Assembly: GCA_017303655.1 (NCBI GenBank)
Contig: JAFLCE010000007.1
Location: 1-64,000 of the forward strand
From: Anaerolineae bacterium
GTDB taxonomy: Bacteria; Chloroflexota; Anaerolineae; Anaerolineales; Villigracilaceae
DNA: 64,000 nt
Direction of reading: 5' to 3'
A model generated the notes under the pieces. The model worked only from the letters and a program-made list of their open reading frames with translations. It searched no databases and was not told where the DNA came from. The position numbers were made by a program, and so were the translations under genes. Positions 8,135-18,570 of the stretch are shown here, piece by piece; positions within the stretch are counted from its first letter, which is position 1, and each line of letters begins with the position of its first letter.

Positions 8135-8956
8135 ATGCTCAATATAATTTCTGAATATGTGATTTCAAACGGGGTGAAAATCCATTACTATCGCACGGGT
8201 GGAAATAAACCGCCGCTCGTGTTGGCGCATGGCATCACCGATGATGGGATGTGTTGGTCGCCAATTGCAGAAGTGCTTGCTGAAGATTTTGATGTCATCA
8301 TGGTCGATACACACGGGCATGGGAAATCTGATGCGCCCGAAGATGGATACACTCTGCAAAATCTCGGGGCGGAGTTGGCTGGTGTGGTTCAGGCGTTGGA
8401 ATTGAATAAACCAATTCTACTGGGACATTCAATGGGAGCGATCACAGCGCTTGTGGCGGCTGGCTTGTATCCCTCTGTACCACGTGCGATCTTATTGGAA
8501 GACCCGCCTCCGTTCTGGATGAATGTTGCGGGCACCTCTCGCGATGAAAGCTTCAAGATCGGTTTTACCACCTGGGTAGACTCCATCAAGCGAAAGACAC
8601 GGGGAGAGTTACTGTCCGAATGCCGAGAGCAGAACCCGGCGTGGTCTGAAGCGGAATTGGAGCCGTGGATCAACTCCAAGCACAGAGTCAGCCCCAAGGT
8701 CACAGCCTTGATCGATCCGCCTGATATGATCTCCATTGACCTGCCGAATCTATTCAAGGGAATCACCTGCCCTACTTTACTCATCAGCGCGGAATCAAAA
8801 CGCGGCGCAGCATCAAGCGAAAAAGATATTGCTCAACTCAAAACATACATCCCACACATGCAAGTGACTCATATTGCCGACGCGGGGCATAGCATTCGCC
8901 GCGAGCAGTTTGCCAAGTATCTTGAATGCGTCCAAATTTTTATGAAGGGGCTGTAA
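8135..8956 (+). CDS. Alpha/beta hydrolase
   Basis: Alpha/beta-fold hydrolase of 273 residues. The oxyanion strand is LVLAHGITDDGMCW, the nucleophile elbow GHSMGA, and the catalytic His lies in IADAGHSIRRE near the C-terminus. The acid is probably the Asp or Glu in the LLISAES region. A lid (about 130-200) replaces the usual short loop. No signal peptide, so it is cytoplasmic. A GGAAGGA site precedes the ATG. It diverges from the MerR gene, and the MerR operator lies between them, so shared control is possible but not shown. Substrate unknown. Confidence 0.88.
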   Translation: MLNIISEYVISNGVKIHYYRTGGNKPPLVLAHGITDDGMCWSPIAEVLAEDFDVIMVDTHGHGKSDAPEDGYTLQNLGAELAGVVQALELNKPILLGHSMGAITALVAAGLYPSVPRAILLEDPPPFWMNVAGTSRDESFKIGFTTWVDSIKRKTRGELLSECREQNPAWSEAELEPWINSKHRVSPKVTALIDPPDMISIDLPNLFKGITCPTLLISAESKRGAASSEKDIAQLKTYIPHMQVTHIADAGHSIRREQFAKYLECVQIFMKGL

Positions 8957-9143
8957 AGAAACCAGTCCTCGTTACTGCAAAGCATTGCAAAGCGAGCAGG
9001 CGGAGCTTAAACAGTTCGATGCCGAGTTGGAGAAAACTTCACTGGTATAACTTTTAGAGAGTATTATGTTAATAACTGGTAAAGGCTCAACCCGCACCTT
9101 AAACTTTTAAGCAACAGCAGCGTAGAAAGAATCGGAGGAACAA

Positions 9144-10829
9144 ATGTCACGAAACTTTTCCATCACGCTCATAATTGTTCTGCTGGCTTCACTTTTCATT
9201 ACAAACCCCGCACTTGCGGCGAAATCTTATTACGCTGAACGATTCGATGTTCAGCTCGACATTCAAGAAAACGGCTCAATGATCGTCACTGAAACGGTGG
9301 AGTTCCGTTTTGAGGGCGACCCGTTTACCTTTGCCTTCCGTGAAATTTCGGCAAACGAAACGGACGGCGTCACCTTCCTCGATGCCAGTATGGATGGCGT
9401 GCCCATGCCCGAAGGCACGCAGGCTGGGCAGGTGGAGGTCGAGGCGGGCAATCCGCTCAAGGTGACGTGGCATTTCCCGGCTACGTCTGATGCGTCGCGC
9501 GTGTTCACAGTCCGTTACCGTGTGGATGGAGTCATCCGCAAAGGCGATGCCGATACACTCATCTGGCGCGCCATCCCTGAAGATCACGATTATTCAATTG
9601 TGACATCTTCCATCATTTTGACGTATCCACAAAAAGCGACTCTGCTCGAAGATCCGCACCTCAACCATGACTTTGAAACTGGTTCGACCGACGCAGGCAT
9701 TCTCTTAACTGCAAGCGGACTCGGCGAAGACGAAGACCTGATCCTTACCGCTTCGTTTGCTGCCGATAGTTTGACGACAACCGTGCCGCAATGGCAGACC
9801 CAAAAAGAGCAGGCAGATGCGACAACAGCAAAGGCTCTGCCAGTTGGTTTCCTTGCAGGGATCGTTACGCTCATATTAGGCGGCTTTGGATTATTCACGT
9901 ATGCCCGCACCAATGCGCGTGACCCGAACATCAGTGATGTGACCTCCACACCGAATCCACCTTCTAATCTGGCTCCTGCCCTCGTGGGAGCGCTAACAAA
10001 GCAGGCAAACGGATTTATGGGAACCATCTTCGATCTTGCAGGACGCGGCATATTGGAAATTCAAGAAGAGAAAGGCTCATGGGGAACTACAAATTATATA
10101 CTTGTAAAAAAAGAACCTACCGCTTCTTTGAATTTGCATGAACAAGGCTTGTTGAGTGCAATTTTCAAGGCAGACGACTCACAGGTAAATATGAGTGAAA
10201 TCTCCACGCGATTGGGGATGAATAGTAAGTTATTCGATGAACCACTGGAGAAGGAACTTATCCACCGCAAATGGCTGGATCCTGAACGCAAACTAACTCA
10301 TAAAAAACTGGTCGCAAGCGGACTTATCGCCATGTTCCTGTCTTTGGCGGTATTTGTTGCATCGCTCATCCTTGGGTCAGGCTTCGGTCGTGACGTTAAT
10401 ATGGCAATGGTATTCGCTGGAATGGTAGGCGTTAGCGCAGCGGTCTTTTTCATTTCAATCGCTGTGTTCATTTATTCTGCGACCTATTCGGTGCTCACCC
10501 CAGAAGGCGAAGAACAAGCCGTGCGTTGGAAAGGTTTTCAGGAATACATCAAACAGGTGAGCAAAGGCAAAGAGCCTGCCATTCGCCCTGACTTCTTTGA
10601 AAAATACCTGGCCTATGCCGCTGTCTTTGGGTTGGGTGAATCTTGGGCAAAATATTTTCAAAAAATGGGTGATATTCCTCTTCCGATCTGGTTCCATGCA
10701 ACGGCAGGCAGCAATAATGATTTCGGCGCAATTGTCGCAGTGATGTCTGCATCAGATACGTCTAGCGCAAGTGGCGGTTCAGGTTCTAGTGCAGGCGCCT
10801 CTGGCGGCGGGTCCAGCGGGGCTGGTTAA
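9144..10829 (+). CDS. DUF2207 domain membrane protein
   Basis: Secreted/membrane protein of 561 residues. A signal peptide ends at about residue 25 (NPALAA). The DUF2207 beta domain follows (YYAERFDVQLDIQENGSMIV), then a membrane helix near 233-253. A cytoplasmic part holds a winged-helix-like segment (about 330-385). Two more helices lie around 390-445, and the tail is Ser/Gly-rich, as usual in this family. Function is unknown; the family is widespread as a predicted surface protein. A CGGAGGA site lies 6 bp before the ATG. No operon partner is evident, since the next item is a gene remnant. Confidence 0.88.
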   Translation: MSRNFSITLIIVLLASLFITNPALAAKSYYAERFDVQLDIQENGSMIVTETVEFRFEGDPFTFAFREISANETDGVTFLDASMDGVPMPEGTQAGQVEVEAGNPLKVTWHFPATSDASRVFTVRYRVDGVIRKGDADTLIWRAIPEDHDYSIVTSSIILTYPQKATLLEDPHLNHDFETGSTDAGILLTASGLGEDEDLILTASFAADSLTTTVPQWQTQKEQADATTAKALPVGFLAGIVTLILGGFGLFTYARTNARDPNISDVTSTPNPPSNLAPALVGALTKQANGFMGTIFDLAGRGILEIQEEKGSWGTTNYILVKKEPTASLNLHEQGLLSAIFKADDSQVNMSEISTRLGMNSKLFDEPLEKELIHRKWLDPERKLTHKKLVASGLIAMFLSLAVFVASLILGSGFGRDVNMAMVFAGMVGVSAAVFFISIAVFIYSATYSVLTPEGEEQAVRWKGFQEYIKQVSKGKEPAIRPDFFEKYLAYAAVFGLGESWAKYFQKMGDIPLPIWFHATAGSNNDFGAIVAVMSASDTSSASGGSGSSAGASGGGSSGAG

Positions 10830-10848
10830 TTTTTGAAGAGACAGTAAG

Positions 10849-11154
10849 GTGCTCACGCTGAACGAAATCAGCGGTGAGCCTGTTCGAGCCATTAACTCCG
10901 CTGAAATGCAGACGGCAATCCGCTTGCTGATGGCATTGCCGCACGGGGTCACATCCATGTTTGCGGATATGCCCGCCTTCGTCGAAACGTCTAATAACTT
11001 TGGCGTGATGGAGTTGAAAGAGGATGGGCTGTCCGTTGTCTCCACGAATCGCAGCGCGGTCTTTTCGAGATTAGATGAAATTACCAGACGAATCGAATCT
11101 GTCGCATCGCTGGCAGGCGCAAAGTTAGTAGGTTTATTGGCTGTGCAAGCCTAA
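10849..11154 (+). pseudogene. Remnant of an aminoacyl-histidine dipeptidase (PepD/M20)
   Basis: About 100 codons that read like an internal stretch of a PepD-type M20 dipeptidase: NEISGEPVRAIN, ALPHGVTSMFADMP, VETSNNFGVM, RSAVFSRLDEI and VASLAGAK. Intact PepD proteins are near 480-500 residues with metal ligands before and after this part; both flanks are absent here. A stop lies in frame 15 bp before the GTG, and the last residues (LVGLLAVQA) do not look like PepD. The family also has a catalytic part that is nowhere in this window. I read it as a deletion remnant, probably not translated into a useful product. Confidence 0.7.
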
Positions 11155-11169
11155 TCTTGCAATGTTTCC

Positions 11170-11198
11170 GCATGTGCAAGTCTAGCTGTTGCACATGC
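11170..11198. terminator. Inverted repeat between convergent units
   Basis: Perfect 10-bp arms GCATGTGCAA / TTGCACATGC around a 9-nt loop, between the PepD remnant and the 3' end of galK. No U tract follows, so termination is uncertain; it could be a binding site. Confidence 0.4.
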
Positions 11199-11280
11199 TA
11201 GAGGACTGGACACCAGTGAAGAGATCCAGCCCTCCGCATTTAGCAGAGGCGTTGTACTGTTATTTCAAGTCGCTGCTCGA

Positions 11281-12456
11281 TTACCCAAGCAACTCTGCTC
11301 CATTGGAGGCGTGCGAGATATAAATTTCAGGGCGGAGTCCTGTTTCGGCTTCGTAGCCTGCGGCTAGGGCTTTAGCAAAGGCTTCCACGTCGTTCTTCGC
11401 AACCAAATTGACCGTACAACCGCCAAAGCCTGCGCCGGTCAGTCGGGCGCCATAACAACCTTTTAGAGGTTGAGCAATGTTCACCATCACATTCAACTCA
11501 GGGCAGGAGACTTCATACAGGTCGCGCAAACTGGCGTGACATTCGTTCATCAACCTTCCAAAGCTTTGGATGTCGCCCGCTTCCAACAACGCCTCGGCTT
11601 GGTTTGACCTCCCGATCTCTTCCACCACGTGACGCGCTCGTTTCTCCACCTCATCTGGGAGTGTATTCGCCAATCGGTTGAAGTCTGCCACACTGACATC
11701 TCTCAGCGACTTGATCTTCGGCAGATCGTTTTTCAACAACCGCACGGCTTCTTCACAGGCATCACGGCGTTTGTTGTATTCGCCAGAGGTTAATTTACGG
11801 CGCACGGTCGTATCGGCTATGACAATGGCAACATGGTCTGGTAATGGGACGGTCTTCCACTCCAGCGAACGACAATCTAGCAGGAGTAATTTATTTTCTA
11901 CGCCGCAAGCCGAAGCGAACTGATCCATGATGCCGCAATTGACGCCGACATATTTATTCTCGGCTTTTTGCCCAAGCAAAGCACGTTGCATGGCGGGTAA
12001 CGTCCAGCCGCCGAGGGTTTGCCATGCAATCGCAAATGCCATCTCTACCGAAGCCGAGGAACTCAAACCCGAGCCGCGCGGCACATCGGATGCAAAGACA
12101 GCATTGATAGACGATGTACTTATCCCCTCTTCTTTCAGCGCCCACATCACACCGGCTGGGTAAAGCGCCCATTCAGGCAAGGCGCTTGAGTCTGGTTGGG
12201 TTTTTGTCGCAATGGTTTCAGCGGAGAAAGAGGCTTGCTGGTCGAAGTCCGCAGCCACGAGCGTGGAATGAGGCGCATCTGTCGGCGAGAAAGCAATGTA
12301 GGTGGCGCGGTCTATGGCGGCGGGTAAAACAAATCCGTCGTTATAGTCCACATGTTCGCCGAGCAAATTTACGCGCCCAGGGGCACGGACAATATGAGCT
12401 GGTGCATGCCCGAATTTTTCTTTGTAAGTGCTTGTGATTTGATCAATTAGATTCAT
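11281..12456 (-). CDS. galK: Galactokinase
   Basis: GHMP kinase of 391 residues that phosphorylates galactose at C1 using ATP (Leloir pathway). The galactokinase signature [20 protein letters not shown] lies near residue 28, the ATP loop is [14 protein letters not shown], and the C-terminal GHMP motif is [14 protein letters not shown]. The open frame reaches further upstream, but that part is the galT gene in another frame. The ATG at 12454-12456 gives the usual [16 protein letters not shown] start. It overlaps the end of galT by 14 bp, so the pair is translationally coupled. Confidence 0.96.
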   Translation of the reverse strand: MNLIDQITSTYKEKFGHAPAHIVRAPGRVNLLGEHVDYNDGFVLPAAIDRATYIAFSPTDAPHSTLVAADFDQQASFSAETIATKTQPDSSALPEWALYPAGVMWALKEEGISTSSINAVFASDVPRGSGLSSSASVEMAFAIAWQTLGGWTLPAMQRALLGQKAENKYVGVNCGIMDQFASACGVENKLLLLDCRSLEWKTVPLPDHVAIVIADTTVRRKLTSGEYNKRRDACEEAVRLLKNDLPKIKSLRDVSVADFNRLANTLPDEVEKRARHVVEEIGRSNQAEALLEAGDIQSFGRLMNECHASLRDLYEVSCPELNVMVNIAQPLKGCYGARLTGAGFGGCTVNLVAKNDVEAFAKALAAGYEAETGLRPEIYISHASNGAELLG

Positions 12457-13480
12457 GTTTATAGTGGGTGTCTGAAAGGGAGCGTAATCGTTCGGCGGCG
12501 GTTTCGGGCGTGATATCACGCTGGGGCATGGCGAGCATTTCGTAGCCGACCATGAATTTGCGAACCGTGGCAGAACGTAGCAAGGGCGGATAAAAATGCG
12601 CGTGCAAGGTCCATTCGGGGTGAGGCTGCCCATCGAAGGGAGCTTGATGAAAGCCCATTGAATATGGAAATGAAACTTCGAACAGGTTGTCGTAACGCGT
12701 AGTGACGCGCTTCATGATCTCTGCCAGCGCGCTCACTTCTGCCGGGGTGAGTTCACTGAGGTAAGCGGCATTGCGATGTGCAACGATCATGGTTTCAAAG
12801 GGCCAGACCGCCCAATAAGGCACCAGCGCGGTGAAGTGTTCATTGGCGAATAAGATGCGTTCGTTGCGTTTGTGCTCTTCGGCGAGATAGTCGGATAATA
12901 ATGTACGTCCGTTTTGAGCGAAGTAAGCTTTTTGGCGTTCGAGTTCTTTGGCGGGTTCATTGGGAATGTGTTCGCTTGCCCAAACCTGGCTATGCGGGTG
13001 CGGATTGGAACAACCCATGACGGCGCCTTTGTTTTCAAAGACCTGCACATAGTGGATGAAGTTCTTCCGGCTCAAATCCACGGTTTGCTCCGTCCACGTG
13101 GCGATGACGTTTTCGACGGCGGCGAGGTCGAGCTCGGGCAATGTCAGGTCGTGGCGCGGAGAGAAGCAGACCACACGACAGAGTCCTCTTTCTGAAACAG
13201 AGGCAAGCAAGGGATGGGTTGAGGCGGGTGCTTGAACTTCATCCGGCAAGAGCGCGGCGAAGTCATTATCAAACGCAAAGGCGGCTTTGTAATCGGGATT
13301 GGTTACCCCGCCCACGCGTTCATTGCGTGGACAAAGATAGCAAGTGGGGTCATAGTGCGGCAGGTTTTCAGTTGAGCTTTTTTCCACCTGCCCTTGCCAG
13401 GGGCGTTTGGCGCGGTGCGGCGAAACTAAAACAGATTCGCCAGTAAGCGGGTTGAAACGGCGGTGCGGAGAGTCATACAT
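12443..13480 (-). CDS. galT: Galactose-1-phosphate uridylyltransferase
   Basis: Transfers UMP from UDP-glucose to galactose-1-phosphate. Length 345 residues is normal. The active-site loop is [12 protein letters not shown], in which the second His of HPH carries the uridylyl group. The N-terminal [20 protein letters not shown] and the zinc-region CYLCPRN are typical of the family, as is the C-terminal [11 protein letters not shown] / [10 protein letters not shown] pair. It is first in a two-gene operon with galK. No galE is seen in this window. Confidence 0.96.
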   Translation of the reverse strand: MYDSPHRRFNPLTGESVLVSPHRAKRPWQGQVEKSSTENLPHYDPTCYLCPRNERVGGVTNPDYKAAFAFDNDFAALLPDEVQAPASTHPLLASVSERGLCRVVCFSPRHDLTLPELDLAAVENVIATWTEQTVDLSRKNFIHYVQVFENKGAVMGCSNPHPHSQVWASEHIPNEPAKELERQKAYFAQNGRTLLSDYLAEEHKRNERILFANEHFTALVPYWAVWPFETMIVAHRNAAYLSELTPAEVSALAEIMKRVTTRYDNLFEVSFPYSMGFHQAPFDGQPHPEWTLHAHFYPPLLRSATVRKFMVGYEMLAMPQRDITPETAAERLRSLSDTHYKHESN

Positions 13481-13578
13481 ATTGCTTCCTATATTGTAGT
13501 TTTATCTGCCTTTTAAAGCAGGTAAGCACAAATCATTTATGGTGAATTGTGCTGTAATTTTATCATTTGAGTCAAAGC

Positions 13579-13613
13579 AAAAGCAGGCTGGCTTTCCAAG
13601 CCAGCCTGCTTTT
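13579..13613. terminator. Strong terminator hairpin, 16-bp stem
   Basis: Perfect 16-bp stem AAAAGCAGGCTGGCTT with a 3-nt loop and A/T-rich ends on both strands. It follows the LysM protein gene on the minus strand and insulates galT from it. Confidence 0.9.
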
Positions 13614-13649
13614 AGATTTTATTTCAACGATCAAGTTGTACAGAAGTAA

Positions 13650-15167
13650 TTAGGGCATTTCAAAAGAAGTCGGCACGGGCAAAGTAATGACCTGACCCGG
13701 GGTGAATTGAACGTCACCAGCCAGTTGATTGGCAGCGAGGATGCTTTCGGTTGGCATTTTCCAATCGAAGGCGATGGTTTCAATAGTGTCACCCCAGCGC
13801 ACTGTATATTGCATGGGCTGACCTTCAACATGATATGTAATCCAATTCCAGCGGAAGACATCAAAGCCAGTTGTGCCGGTCTTACCGTAGTTGAAGCCGT
13901 TCCATTCGTGGTTGATCACACCGTTCTCACGGTCGCCGGGGGTATAAAGCTGGACCTCTTCGATACTGCAATCGGCATAGGGCGAGTTTTGCACCATGTT
14001 CGAAACACTCAAGCGAGTTCCATTTTCGTTGATCGCAGCCACCACAAAGATATGATCGAAATATCCTGGGGTTACATAAAGAGTAGCAAAGGAGTAGAGC
14101 AGGTCACCGGGATACAAATTTCCTTTTTCTGCAAAGTCATAGCCAGCCATGGGGGTATCGGTGCTCATCAGGGTAAAGGTTTCAGGGTCAAACGATCCCC
14201 AAGGTTGACCGCTCCAGCGAGGGTTGACAGCTGTGAAAGCTCCGGCATCCTTGCTCCAGCTTCCGATGCGATAGGGGAAGCCATTCACATCATCCATAAT
14301 CGTCCAGGCAAGCGGTCCGCACATGGAGGTGGCATCCCAATGCCCGATCTCTTCATTTGAAATACGATAGGCTTCCTTGCAGGTATCCGCGAGGTATTGG
14401 CGTCCGGCTGAAAGATAATCAGGGATCGCAGGATTGAGGTTGAACATTCCTGTGACGGTTTCATTGGTGACGTAGCCCGCATCAATGACCCAGTGACAAG
14501 GCAGTTTCTTCATCACGGGATAGATGCGATCGTCGTTGGGTTGTCCATTGGCTTGCCAGTACGAAGTCACGTAACTTCCCCAGGGAGACTCAAACACACC
14601 GGCTACCATGGGAATCGCTGTCAGGCGGAAGTTGCCGCCATATTCACGAAACCAAACCACGAAACCATTGGTCATGAAGATGGTCGCTACTTTATCACCA
14701 CGATAGGTCAGCGGATGTTGAAATTCATTGAAAACAAATTCGTACACGAACGCATCACTCGTGACGTTGAGCATGGTGCCCATTTCCCCATTCCAGATAT
14801 ACGTCTGACGGCGTTCCGCCAAGTCATATTCTGCACCGATCGCGTTCTGTACATTTGCAAGCATCTGTTCTGGAGATAAACCCAGCGGCTCAACACTGGA
14901 GCAACCAGCCGGGTTGCCAAAAGCGTATAGCGGAGCAAGCTCTTCAACGGCAGGAAGTTCATACGATACAAAATCTGATGCGGGGATAACCGGCAGTTCA
15001 ACCGATGTCAGCGAAAAATTACCTGAAAGCTGTGTTCCCGCCATGTCCGCAGCCACATTATCCCCTGCATGCGGAATGGCAAGCCCGGGGGCGATCAACA
15101 ACGCCAGAGAGAGAAGCCCTGGCAGAATGAACAATTTGAAGAGTTTTGCTGTAAAAAGAATTTTCAT
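13650..15167 (-). CDS. Secreted LysM protein with a cysteine-peptidase-like domain
   Basis: 505 residues. A signal peptide (LLSLALLIAPGLA) is followed by a long region I do not recognise (about 50-270). Next comes a stretch with ATSMCGPLAWTIMDD and later YFDHIFVVAAINE. A Cys at a helix start followed by a His about 90 residues later suggests a papain-like C39 or NlpC/P60-type fold. The C-terminus is one LysM motif (YTVRWGDTIETIAFDWKMP to FTPGQVITLPVP), which binds peptidoglycan or other GlcNAc polymers. A cell-wall hydrolase or surface peptidase role is inference. It is monocistronic with a strong terminator. A 7-bp inverted repeat (TGCCGAT / ATCGGCA) starts at its initiation codon. Confidence 0.7.
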   Translation of the reverse strand: MKILFTAKLFKLFILPGLLSLALLIAPGLAIPHAGDNVAADMAGTQLSGNFSLTSVELPVIPASDFVSYELPAVEELAPLYAFGNPAGCSSVEPLGLSPEQMLANVQNAIGAEYDLAERRQTYIWNGEMGTMLNVTSDAFVYEFVFNEFQHPLTYRGDKVATIFMTNGFVVWFREYGGNFRLTAIPMVAGVFESPWGSYVTSYWQANGQPNDDRIYPVMKKLPCHWVIDAGYVTNETVTGMFNLNPAIPDYLSAGRQYLADTCKEAYRISNEEIGHWDATSMCGPLAWTIMDDVNGFPYRIGSWSKDAGAFTAVNPRWSGQPWGSFDPETFTLMSTDTPMAGYDFAEKGNLYPGDLLYSFATLYVTPGYFDHIFVVAAINENGTRLSVSNMVQNSPYADCSIEEVQLYTPGDRENGVINHEWNGFNYGKTGTTGFDVFRWNWITYHVEGQPMQYTVRWGDTIETIAFDWKMPTESILAANQLAGDVQFTPGQVITLPVPTSFEMP

Positions 15168-15245
15168 GCCGATATACCCTTATGAGGAACATCGGCATTA
15201 TTTCATTTAGCAAGAGGTTTCCTCAGACGGGTAACCCCAGAGTTC

Positions 15246-15332
15246 GGCGGAGATTTTCCATGAACTTAACGGAGGGGAAAACGCGCGGAGCCGCCAGTAA
15301 ATCCCCGAACGTGGGGGTAGGGAATTCCCCCA
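15246..15332 (+). ncRNA. Possible structured leader before the PAS kinase
   Basis: Nested inverted repeats: GGCGG (15246-15250) with CCGCC (15291-15295), TTTTCC (15254-15259) with GGAAAA (15276-15281), then TGGGGG / CCCCCA (15312-15332). This could fold in the 5' leader. It matches no riboswitch class I know; the signal is weak. Confidence 0.25.
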
Positions 15333-15432
15333 TTCTCTCTTTCGGCAAACCCAATGAAAATGGTTTTAGTAGTAGACTGTTATTGTCCTGTCATTTACAA
15401 CTTCCATCCTTTTAACGGTAAATGGAGTAAAA

Positions 15433-17955
15433 ATGAAGAGTAAACCAATTTCCCACCTTCCTGCGCTTCACATTTGGGGTCCTATACGAATTGCAGGTAT
15501 TTATTTGGTACTTGGCATAATTTGGATATTGTTCTCTGACCAGATCGCCGCAAAGCTTGCTCCAAACCCTGCCACGCTAACCCAAATCAGCATCTATAAA
15601 GGTTGGGGGTATGTGATCGTGACCGCTTTATTACTCCACCTTCTTGTGCGACGTTATACGGTAGAGCTGAACAAGACGGAGTCGTCTATGGTAAAGAATG
15701 AGAAGAATTACCAGGAATTGGTTCAAAATGCCAATAGTGTCATCTTGCGTTGGCGGCGCGATGGGACGATCGTTTTTTTCAATGAATATGCCCAGAATTT
15801 CTTTGGGTACAGCTCTGAAGAAATCATTGGGAAAAACGTGGGCATTCTCGTGCCTGAAACCGAATCGACCGGCGGGGATCTATCGAAATTGGTGGAAGAT
15901 GTCGTCCTACACCCTGACCGTTACACGAAGTTTGTCAATGAAAATATCTGCAAGAATGGGCAACGCGCCTGGATGGCATGGACCAACCGCCCCGTCTACG
16001 ACGAAGCCGGTCAGGTAACCGAGATCATGGCAGTTGGGGTGGATATTACCGAACGCAAACGCGCCGAAGAATTACTCGAACAGCAACATAAGCAATTGCT
16101 CTCTTTTATTGAGCAAGCCCCGCTCAGCACCGCCATGTTTGACCAGAACATGAATTATCTGGCAGCCAGCCGACGTTGGGCGACCGATTATGGACAAGGA
16201 CATACAGACCTGATCGGGATTAACCATTACGACATCAACCCGGATGTTCCTGATTATTGGATAGAGGCTCACCAAAAAGGTCTGAATGGTCAATCGGTGA
16301 AGAATGATGACGATGTCTGGCAGCGAGCAGATGGAACAAAACACTGGCTGCGTTGGGCGATCACCCCATGGATCGATGAAAGTGGAAATACCGGCGGCAT
16401 CATCATTTTGGCAGAGGACATCAGCGAACGTAAGCGGGCAGAAGCCGCCGCCTTCCAAAGTGAGATGCGCTATCACCGCATTTTGGATGCCATGCTGGAA
16501 GGCTGTCAGATCATTGATTTTGATTGGCGCTATGTATATGTCAATGAGGTTGTGGCGCTACAAGGCAAACGCAAACCTGAAGAATTGCTAGGGAAGACGA
16601 TGATGGAGATGTACCCCGGCATTGAAAACAGCGAGCTTTTCAAAATTCTGCAGAAATGCATGGCAGACCGTGAGCCGCGTCATCTTGAAAATCGCTTCGA
16701 CTTCCCAGATGGCAGTGTGGGCTGTTTCGAGTTGAGCATTCAACCTGCACAAGAAGGGTTGTTTATCCTTTCTACAGACATCACCCAACGCAAGCAAATG
16801 GAAAATAATCTTAACGAAGTCCTCTTAAACTTGGAAGGCGCTGAAGAACAAGCCGGGCTGGGAAGCTGGTTTTTTGACACCCAACTCAATCGGGGCTGGT
16901 GGTCCAAGCATATGTACCAAATTTTTGGGCTGAACCCTGCCCAAGAGATTCCGAGCAACGAAGAATATATTGAAATGATCCATCCTGAAGATAGAGAAAT
17001 ATTGTTAACAACCTTGTTCCAGCTATCTCAGGGTAAGCCGCCCAAACTTCAGGATTTTCGCACCAACCCTGCCCGCGGCGAGATGCGAATTCTTAGCCCA
17101 AAGTATCGGGTTGAAACAGACCCATCTGGTAATGTCATCAAGTTTTCTGGAACTCTTTTGGATATTACTGCTCATAGAAAAAATGAGGATGAGATCCGGC
17201 GTTTGAACGAAGAACTTGAGGAACGCGTCATTGAGCGGACCGCGCAACTGAGGGCTGCCAATAAAGAGTTGGAGGCGTTCTCTTATTCTGTTTCGCACGA
17301 CCTGCGCGCGCCGCTGCGTGCCATTGATGGCTTTACCCAGATCCTGGTCGAAGACTATCAATCTTTGCTTGGCGAAGAAGGCAAACGTGTTTGTACTGTT
17401 ATCAGCCGGGAAACTGAACGAATGGGACACTTGATCGATGACTTGCTTTCGTTCTCGCGCCTCGGTCGAAAAGAAATGAGTACAGGGCATGTCAACATGC
17501 AGGCATTGGCGGCTTCGGCATTCAATGAATTGACGAAAGAAAAAGAAAGAGGACGGATCGATCTTCGTTTGGATGCGCTACCGCCCGCCGTTGGGGATGA
17601 GGCGTTACTGCGTCAGGTGTGGATCAACCTCCTCTCGAATGCGATCAAGTTTTCATCCAAGCAAGAGCGCGCCATCATCGAAGTGGGCTGTGCCATGGAT
17701 GAGGGTGACGAGTCTGTTTATTATGTGCGTGATAACGGCGCAGGCTTCGATATGGAATATATGAATAAATTATTTGGAGTCTTTCAACGCCTGCACAGCG
17801 AAGATGAATTCGAAGGTACAGGGGTTGGGCTGGCGATCGTGCAGCGAGTGATCCACCGTCATAGTGGGCGGGTCTGGGCAGAAGGTCAGGTGGGGGCAGG
17901 GGCAACCTTCCATTTCAGCCTGCATGGAGAGGAAAGAAAAGATGAACGAGCTTGA
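15433..17955 (+). CDS. Membrane PAS histidine kinase
   Basis: 840 residues. Two membrane helices (about 17-38 and 56-77) are followed by four PAS segments. Each ends in a PAC-like DITERKR, DISERKR, DITQRKQ or DITAHRK motif, near 205, 333, 456 and 581. A HisKA domain follows with the phosphorylated His in [14 protein letters not shown], then a HATPase with a [21 protein letters not shown]-box, DNGAGFDM and [11 protein letters not shown]. There is no receiver domain. The kinase style resembles phytochrome-associated kinases but lacks a bilin-binding GAF. The CheY-like gene downstream overlaps it by 14 bp and is the obvious partner. Confidence 0.93.
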   Translation: MKSKPISHLPALHIWGPIRIAGIYLVLGIIWILFSDQIAAKLAPNPATLTQISIYKGWGYVIVTALLLHLLVRRYTVELNKTESSMVKNEKNYQELVQNANSVILRWRRDGTIVFFNEYAQNFFGYSSEEIIGKNVGILVPETESTGGDLSKLVEDVVLHPDRYTKFVNENICKNGQRAWMAWTNRPVYDEAGQVTEIMAVGVDITERKRAEELLEQQHKQLLSFIEQAPLSTAMFDQNMNYLAASRRWATDYGQGHTDLIGINHYDINPDVPDYWIEAHQKGLNGQSVKNDDDVWQRADGTKHWLRWAITPWIDESGNTGGIIILAEDISERKRAEAAAFQSEMRYHRILDAMLEGCQIIDFDWRYVYVNEVVALQGKRKPEELLGKTMMEMYPGIENSELFKILQKCMADREPRHLENRFDFPDGSVGCFELSIQPAQEGLFILSTDITQRKQMENNLNEVLLNLEGAEEQAGLGSWFFDTQLNRGWWSKHMYQIFGLNPAQEIPSNEEYIEMIHPEDREILLTTLFQLSQGKPPKLQDFRTNPARGEMRILSPKYRVETDPSGNVIKFSGTLLDITAHRKNEDEIRRLNEELEERVIERTAQLRAANKELEAFSYSVSHDLRAPLRAIDGFTQILVEDYQSLLGEEGKRVCTVISRETERMGHLIDDLLSFSRLGRKEMSTGHVNMQALAASAFNELTKEKERGRIDLRLDALPPAVGDEALLRQVWINLLSNAIKFSSKQERAIIEVGCAMDEGDESVYYVRDNGAGFDMEYMNKLFGVFQRLHSEDEFEGTGVGLAIVQRVIHRHSGRVWAEGQVGAGATFHFSLHGEERKDERA

Positions 17956-18379
17956 TGCTGTTGAAATTCTGCTTGTGGAAGACAACCAACGCGATGCAGA
18001 GTTGACGATCCGTGCGTTGAAGAAAAACAGTCTTGCCAATCGTCTGATACATGTGCAGGATGGTGCTGAAGCCCTGGACTTTCTATTTGGGCGTGGAAAA
18101 TATGCAGAACGAGAGATCAATCAGCGCCCCAGGTTGGTGCTGCTGGACCTGAAACTACCCAAGGTAAGCGGTCTGGAGGTTTTGCGTACGATCAAGCAGC
18201 ATGAACAAACGAAAAACATCCCGGTTGTGGTGGTCACTTCTTCAATAGAAGATCCGGATATACAATCTGCTTATGCACTTGGCGTGAATAGCTACGTGGT
18301 AAAACCGGTCCAGTTCGAGGCATTTAGTGAGGCAATCTCTCGTTTGGGAATTTACTGGCTTTTAGTGAATCATAATTGA
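17942..18379 (+). CDS. CheY-like response regulator (Rcp1 type)
   Basis: Single receiver domain, 145 residues. Acidic pocket in LLVEDNQRD, phosphorylation site in [17 protein letters not shown], and the Lys in [10 protein letters not shown]. This is the Rcp1-like kind that pairs with PAS or phytochrome kinases and has no output domain. The start at 17942 is preceded by GAGAGGAAAG and lies inside the end of the kinase gene (14-bp overlap), which indicates coupling. Longer in-frame starts further up would overlap the kinase more deeply and lack the receiver start. Confidence 0.93.
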   Translation: MNELDAVEILLVEDNQRDAELTIRALKKNSLANRLIHVQDGAEALDFLFGRGKYAEREINQRPRLVLLDLKLPKVSGLEVLRTIKQHEQTKNIPVVVVTSSIEDPDIQSAYALGVNSYVVKPVQFEAFSEAISRLGIYWLLVNHN

Positions 18380-18408
18380 AATATGTCAATTGACCTCTTG
18401 CGAAAATA

Positions 18409-18508
18409 TTTGTAGGACGGGTTTTGAACCCGCCCTTCATCAAAAATCAAGAAGGTGTCGGGCTAAAACCCCTACGGGCACATCACCTGACCTACGATTG
18501 ATTTTTAC
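18409..18508. repeat. GC-rich palindromic repeat unit (REP-like)
   Basis: Bounded by GTAGG (18412) and CCTAC (18491), with an inner hairpin CGGGTT-TTG-AACCCG and flanking AAAAATCA / TGATTTTT arms. It resembles dispersed intergenic palindromes found in this and related genomes. It separates two signalling genes. Confidence 0.6.
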
Positions 18509-18570
18509 GAGAGGATAAATGAAATTTTGGAGTAGTTTATTAGGTTACTTTTATGATAAGGACAGAATCC

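Noticed and set aside
8957..9059. A readable stretch after the hydrolase gene ending ...SEQAELKQFDAELEKTSLV, possible gene relic
   Set aside because: It is about 25 codons, has no start or ribosome site and matches nothing I can name; chance cannot be excluded.
12457..12633. Longer galactokinase reading frame
   Set aside because: The added residues come from galT in a different frame; the family start is at 12456.
18409..18508. The repeat as a CRISPR-like or riboswitch element
   Set aside because: Only one unit with intergenic-palindrome features; no spacers and no known aptamer core.
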